Source: Blasia pusilla
Taxonomy: Eukaryota; Marchantiophyta; Marchantiopsida; Blasiales
DNA: 64,000 nucleotides
Assembly (NCBI GenBank): GCA_050084515.1
Contig: CM114272.1
Location: forward strand, 55,180,001 to 55,244,000
Reading direction: 5' to 3'
The translations under genes and the position numbers were made by a program. Each line of letters starts with the position of its first letter. The first letter of the stretch is position 1. The notes under the pieces are model-generated. The model did no database searches. It saw only the letters and a program-made list of their open reading frames with translations, and had not been told where the DNA came from. Shown one piece after another: positions 59,275 through 64,000 of the stretch.

Positions 59275-61591
59275 TCATAGTGAGAAGTAACGTCCTTTAG
59301 TTTGTGCAAATGCATTTTGTACATAAGGATTGAAATCAGTTTGGCAATGGCGATTAACCACGTGTACTACCTCATATTGACAATCTCGGCTGATCATTAT
59401 TGGTTCTTTGCAAGGATCTGTCCGTATCTGCTGCTCCATAGTAAACACAATTTTGGTTCGGCACAATCTTGTCACCGATTGCACTTCGCTCGTTTGAGAA
59501 CCTCGGGTGATGAGCACGACATCAAGTGTTTGGACATCCCTTTCCACAGTTATGTGATCTATGGTTTGAGAACCTCGATTGATCATGTGGCTCTCAAGTG
59601 TTTGGGAGTCCCGATCCACGGAGAACTTGGTGGAAATTGGTGGCACGGCCACTCCCACCGATGGTTTTCTTGGTACCTCTACTTCTAGAGCTGGGGCCAC
59701 CTTCTTTCTTGCCTCTGGTTGTGGGGCATTTTCTTTCTCCGGTGGCTCCACACCTGAATCTCTCCCATGTAGGGAGCCTCCCCTATTTCCCCAAACTGAC
59801 CCTAATGGAATTTCCCAACCTTGTGAACATGCCAACCTTTATGTATTCCACTCTGAGATCCCAAGACTTGCAAACGCTTGTGAAGGCCAATCCAAATTTT
59901 CCACATCATGCTTGGGTCCACTCTGAACATGGTCTAATGTAGGTGAAAGCGGAACACACAGTGTTGATTTGGCCAAACTTACTCCTTTCCACAAGCCACC
60001 ACGTGTCTCATTGCCATCCAACTGTATGTCATTTTTCCCAGCCGAATCTTTATGCCCATCAGCCTTCAACTCCTCTCTTACTTGATGAAGCACATGACAC
60101 ATTGTAGCTCCAGGTGTGTCAATCTCCTTTCCCCCATCCAAATGATACTCACCAGATAGACTCTTGTCTATGTCGCTAGCATATCCTGAAGCAGCTTCAT
60201 TTTCAAATCCCTTCCCTGCCTTCAAAGAAAGCCTGTCGAGACGCACACCGATTTCAACATGCTTAGAAGGTTCCACCTTCACTTTCGAAGTGGCAATTCC
60301 AAGGCGGCTAATAGCCAATTTGGCGCGTCGTGGCCTTGAAGGTCCTCCTTTGCCCTACACATAGGTTGAATATGAATGAACTCAAACATACATAAAAGAT
60401 TAAGAAGCAAGAAGAATTTAACCACAAACCAGCATCAAGGTACAATTCAGGATTGGATTTATCCGCCGATATAAAATACATATGGTATAACCGCCGAGGA
60501 ATCATCAACTTCCAGACAATGAGTCATATGAAATGGAAAACATCCGCCACAACCGCGAGCATAACCATAACCAATATCTCAACAATAAGGGAAACCAACT
60601 ACCTGCAGAAAAGAAATGGAAGGAAAATGAGAATATCCGCCATAAGCACAAGAAAGATTTTAACACCGAAGAGAAAATATCCGTCTAAATCCCAAGACGT
60701 GTTTGAAGAACCGAGCGCGGTTCATACATACAAATAGGGGGAGGAGTCCCACATATCCGCCAGAACCACAACAAAGCATTGTGAGACCATAGCATCTATT
60801 AACCGCCGTGTTTAACAACCTTCACTTTTAGCATTTGCAAGTGTTAAGAACGGTACAATGGGTTGATTTTTCTTGCACACTTTGGTTACCTCCACCAATT
60901 TAGTACTCGCCGCAAGTGCAGAAACCTATGCAAACAAGCAAAGCCGAATACATGTGTCATATAACTAAAGAAAAAAACCAAACTACAGCTGAAAAACTAA
61001 ATGCAAAATTTTGTGGTGGGAAAAACTTACAAAGGGACTTTCAGCGTTCGCCGACGCATCATCTTCTTTGTGCGCTTTTATCTTTCTCCTTGCTTTTCGG
61101 GGAGGAGCCACGAAGTCATAATTACATTGGGATCTATCTTCTTCATCGGGTTCTGGTATTGTTTTCGGCCTTCTTTTTCTTTCGGGCATCTTCAATTTGA
61201 TTAAGAGCCGGCCACTCTTGTCTTCATCAGTTGCTTTATGTTTAGCTTTAGCTTTTCCAAGTTTGTTTGCGGCGGCTATCCTAGGCCTTCCAACCACCTT
61301 CACTCCATCAATATGTTGGGATGATTCAGCAAGGGTGCCATCTGCAGCATCCTCTTGTATCTGAAGCGGAGGAGAGACAAGTGTAGCTATGGCAACAGTC
61401 ATAGAGTCAGGAGGAGAATCTCCATGGTTGAAAAAAATTGTCAAAAGCACTCCCACTGCGCTCTCTCTCTGTTTCTCCTTCTTCACTCTTGGTCGAGGAA
61501 CTGCCTTTATGTCAAGCATAAGTTTTCGGTAGACATATGTTGCCCAATCAACCAGTTTTCCCTCCCAAGCGCGACATGCCATGGAAAGCAT
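59275..61591 (-). pseudogene. Minus-strand gene with AT-hook-like region and QT repeats, one internal stop
   Basis: Two exons fit together in phase 0: 61031..61591 and 59275..60354, with intron 60355-61030 (GTAAGT ... TGTGTAG). Exon 1 contains EGKLVDWATYVYRKL, a GRPR AT-hook core (VVGRPRIAAANKLGKAKAK) and basic clusters (KMPERKRRPK, APPRKARRKIKAHK) ending NAESPF. Exon 2 opens GKGGPSRPRRAKLAISRLG and continues acidic and polar to GISEWNT, where TAA (59839-59841) interrupts the frame. The same frame then continues RLACSQGWEIPLGS and into the QT array, ending at 59275. One stop in over 1.6 kb of open exon sequence suggests a young pseudogene, an allele, a sequence error or an intron I could not place. 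The basic and AT-hook parts suggest DNA or chromatin binding. No named family is certain. Confidence 0.5.
59335..59625 (-). repeat. Coding repeat array: R-x-x-Q-T motif every 12 residues
   Basis: Within the frame 59275-59838 the motif appears as DRDSQT, NRGSQT, ERDVQT, TRGSQT, TRLCRT, (E)QQIRT, SRDCQY and NRHCQT, then AFAQT. Spacing is exactly 12 residues for the first six, then 15, 12 and 13. In the DNA it is a 36-base unit with a 72-base higher order (GTTTGAGAACCTCG appears twice on the plus strand, 72 bases apart). Arg at -3 from Gln and Thr at +1 is the pattern of LC8 (dynein light chain) binding sites, K/R-x-T-Q-T. LC8 binding is an inference from the motif. Confidence 0.7.
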
Positions 61592-61647
61592 GCCATGGAA
61601 AGCATGCTAGCAGGCACACACTCCGGATTAGATTTCATGTGAAAGCA

Positions 61648-62001
61648 TCAATTTAACTGTGTCAAAATAAGACGCAAGGATTGGGGTACAAGATAGCAGT
61701 GTTTGTACCCATGACTTGTCTTCTCAATTTTTGTGAGATATTTCCGATAGAGGGTTGGCTCCTCTTGTTTAGTGTGTTGTCTCTCTATTGACAAATATGT
61801 GCCAATATTTGAGAATTGGAATGCCTTCGCGATCAATTTCGGGGACAGTTCTAACGTATACTCATGTAAATTCTTTGGATATCTTCTCCTAACCAATCCC
61901 TCTGATGTAATTGGGTTGAAAGTGCTTAAGAAATACACTACCATATCCTTGTCACATTCAACCCACGATACATTCCAGATACCTTGAATTCTCATCAGCA
62001 A
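61648..62001 (-). pseudogene. Open segment resembling a plant transposon-associated N-terminal domain
   Basis: Reads RIQGIWNVSWVECDKDMVVY, FLSTFNPI, GLVRRRYPKNLHEYTLELSP, KLIAKAFQFSNIG..., HGYKHCYLVPQSL and a stop. The order (short helix, FL-x-FN, VRRR..., then an L-S-P-K-x-I helix) reminds me of the 'putative plant transposon protein' domain found in many plant genomes. This is from memory and weak. It lies just upstream of, and in the same direction as, the AT-hook exon at 61591, separated by stops and a tandem CATGCTTTCCATGG duplication. Confidence 0.35.
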
Positions 62002-62297
62002 AAGCTTATCCTCATCTACATAGAGTCACTAAAATTATTCTCTGTTACTCACTCTAGTCTTGCCGATTCCATTTAAGTTCACCGCCCCCTCCCTGCCTCG
62101 GGAGTTTCTTCCTTCGCCTATACCCTAGTAGCTAGATTCACACTATCCCAGTATTGAGCTGGGCGCTTACTCCTTCACCAAGTCCGCCCATACTCAAGAC
62201 GACCTCCACCCATCTCAAAATTAGAAATCCCCAACTACCTCCAACTTTTAACACCGTTAAATAAATCTTACTACAAAGAACACCATTGGGCTTATTC

Positions 62298-62440
62298 GCC
62301 GATACCAAGAAGTTGTTTTTAACAATCGATACCAATAAGTTTTTAACAGCGAGTACCAAGAAGAAGCTTTTAGCAGCCGAGGACTTTATGTAACACTCAC
62401 TTTTATTTGCCAATACCAAGAAGTGCTCTTTTAGCCAAGT
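62298..62440 (+). repeat. Short tandem repeat around TACCAAGAAG (about 25-28 bp units)
   Basis: Units CCGATACCAAGAAGTTG...TTTTAACA, CGATACCAATAAGTTTTTAA, CGAGTACCAAGAAGAAGCTT and GCCAATACCAAGAAGTGC recur in order, with a break in the middle. On the minus strand they make the phrase FFLV/FLV-AN-K repeated in a 140-codon frame that I do not call a gene. Confidence 0.6.
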
Positions 62441-63009
62441 ATCCAATGAAAAAAAATCACTATAATTTGATCTTAACTCGGTAGGCTTCATAAACCTCCG
62501 GAGAGGGAGTCCCTTTCCTGCGTCTAGCCTTGCCTTGGGCCAACTAGCCACACCGCTCAAGTCAGGTGGCTATATCCTGTGTCTTCATTTAACTGCGCTT
62601 ACGAGGTGCGACTATTTCATGCAACTAAGAGTGAAGACAAGCTCCCCATAGAATCTAATGTATTTCCAATATCCTCTTTCTTATCCTGAGTCTTCTTAGA
62701 GTGCGAGAGAAGGTGCGGAGGCTATTCAACGTGGGCCCTAAATGCCCTATGCTTGGTACATATTAAAATAGACTGCACAACATAATGTTTGGAACCATGG
62801 TTCTTGACAACTTGCACTTACTTAAAGGAATTACTACATCTCTTGAGCCGTTGAGAATAGCCGCCGACATGAAAAATAAGGGCCTACATGGGCGCCAAGG
62901 GTGAAATTTAGCCAACGGAATGCGATGAAAGAGTTAACAAAAAGGATTTAATTCCAAGATTTCTTCTTACAATGTCCCGCTCCTCCTAAAACTTCTACTA
63001 CACCTTACA

Positions 63010-63851
63010 TTTTTGGCAGCTTCCTCCGCCAAAGAAATGAACAACACTTCCTCCAAATGATTCCAATCATCATCTGTATCTACATGCCAATTCATGTCTA
63101 AACTTGGGATTGATGGAGCGTGCACGTTTTCAATGGGTTCTTCTATGTCTTCATCAGATAAGCCATACACTTCTTTCACACCTAGGAATGTTGAAGTATT
63201 GTTTCTCTGCTTGCCAAGGAAACTATTATTGCACACTTGTGAATTGCCTACCCACCTCTCGTTCCCTTCCACTTCTTCAGAGGGGGAGCCAATATCCTCT
63301 CCCTTAACAAGCCCAATACCAATTGCATCGAGGGTAGCAATACTTTCAGCCGTGTAACCACCACCACTACTCCCGACCTCCCCACCTTCATGCACATGGG
63401 TTGTGGTTACATCCACAAAGAGTTGATTGGTTGCTGATATATCCACCATCTGATGAGCACTCACATCTTGGCCACGTCTCTGCTCCCAACAGCCACAGCT
63501 CTCAAGAGCCTTATCAGCCAATTCAGCGTCAATTTTATTCTATGTTGGACGGAGATGAGTATTATCCACAAGATTAACAACACTACTATCCGCCGATAGA
63601 GAAGTACTATTAGCCCCAAGCCCACGGTGAGTTCTTTGCGTCTGACTCGTGGTGCATATTGGTCTACCAGCAGCTATGTCTGCTTTCAGAACTTCACACG
63701 TCTTTCGGTTGTGGCCTTCTCCTAAACAATATGTGCACCTTCGCCCCCCCACACGTAAGTATGGCCCTCTTCTCGGTAATGTGGGTTCATGGTCTCCTTT
63801 GATGTATATCTCTCCACTTGCTGGGTACTTGTGGATCGGATAAGAAAGCTC
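63010..63851 (-). pseudogene. Zinc-knuckle tail of a MULE-type transposase-like gene, one internal TAG
   Basis: The frame opens after a stop at about 63853 and reads SGEIYIKGDHEPTLPRRGPY, then a CCHC knuckle RRCTYCLGEGHNRKTC (C-x2-C-x4-H-x4-C). Such a knuckle follows the SWIM domain in Mutator-like plant transposases. It ends TTSQTQ..., NTHLRPT at TAG (63540-63542). The same frame continues NKIDAELADKALESCGCW and an acidic tail (LSDEDIEEPIENVHAPS, DTDDDWNHLEEVLF) to AEEAAKN, followed by a good GTAAGG donor at 63008. The part with the catalytic domain, if any, is right of the window. Assignment to MULE is an inference from the knuckle alone. Confidence 0.45.
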
Positions 63852-64000
63852 CTAAACCTGCTCATTACATTGAGACTTGGCGGGGCCATTGCTTGGAATG
63901 CGCAAAACACGATGTCGTCCGCGTCGAACTGCAGCAGGAGGGGACCGACACTCCCAAGATGGTAGTAGATCATCACATTTCACAATTGGTATGCTGCTTG

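Noticed and set aside
62138-62560. 140-codon minus-strand frame with a repeated FLV-ANK phrase
   Set aside because: The repetition comes from a short tandem DNA repeat (62298-62440); no sign of selection as protein.
1-64000. CRISPR arrays, bacterial operons, tRNA and rRNA genes
   Set aside because: None seen. Introns, LTRs and gene families show a plant nuclear genome; the 18S-like 15-mer near 14920 is too short to be an rRNA gene.

Overview
This is a eukaryotic nuclear window from a land plant. Three spliced genes with GT-AG introns could be rebuilt codon by codon: a cation-diffusion-facilitator metal transporter of the plant MTP6/MTPc1 type, a LIN37-like DREAM-complex subunit, and an AP180/CALM (PICALM) clathrin adaptor. 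CT-rich leaders, wide AT-rich deserts and decayed Ty3/gypsy chromovirus, LINE-like and MULE-like remnants fit a bryophyte or another seed-free plant. That placement is an inference and no single marker proves it. There is no CRISPR array, no operon, and no tRNA or rRNA gene that I can recognise.

Layout. 1-1830: 3' end of a Ty3/gypsy element (integrase chromodomain, polypurine tract, LTR). 1831-5491: repeats and one fold-back. 5492-14399 (minus): 12-exon metal transporter; the upstream 14.4-16 kb holds (CT)n tracts, a 69-bp duplicated block and a perfect palindrome. 16-25 kb: AT-rich desert with tandem repeats and a second, older solo LTR of the same family as the LTR at 833. 25.7-29.7 kb (plus): 7-exon LIN37-like gene with a 105-codon upstream ORF in the same frame, separated from the main frame by one TAG. 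29.7-34.5 kb: no gene seen. 34.5-36.4 kb (minus): broken reverse transcriptase of a non-LTR element. 38-39.4 kb: inverted repeat with arms of about 0.46-0.5 kb. 39.4-47.3 kb: no confident gene; one perfect 34-bp-arm hairpin and a GC-richer island at 44.9-46.4 kb. 47319-52308 (minus): 15-exon clathrin adaptor with a GC-rich promoter full of 4- and 5-base repeats. 52.3-56.6 kb: no gene. 57-64 kb: a block of open but interrupted frames, mainly minus strand. It includes a CCHC zinc knuckle, an AT-hook-like basic region, a coiled coil and an array of R-x-x-Q-T repeats at a 12-residue period. I read this block as a decayed or domesticated transposon-type locus.

The three recognised genes have unrelated housekeeping roles: organellar metal transport, cell-cycle transcription control and endocytosis. 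I see no sign that they act together. The least explained part is the 57-64 kb block, above all the QT-repeat array, which looks like a multivalent LC8 (dynein light chain) recognition region.
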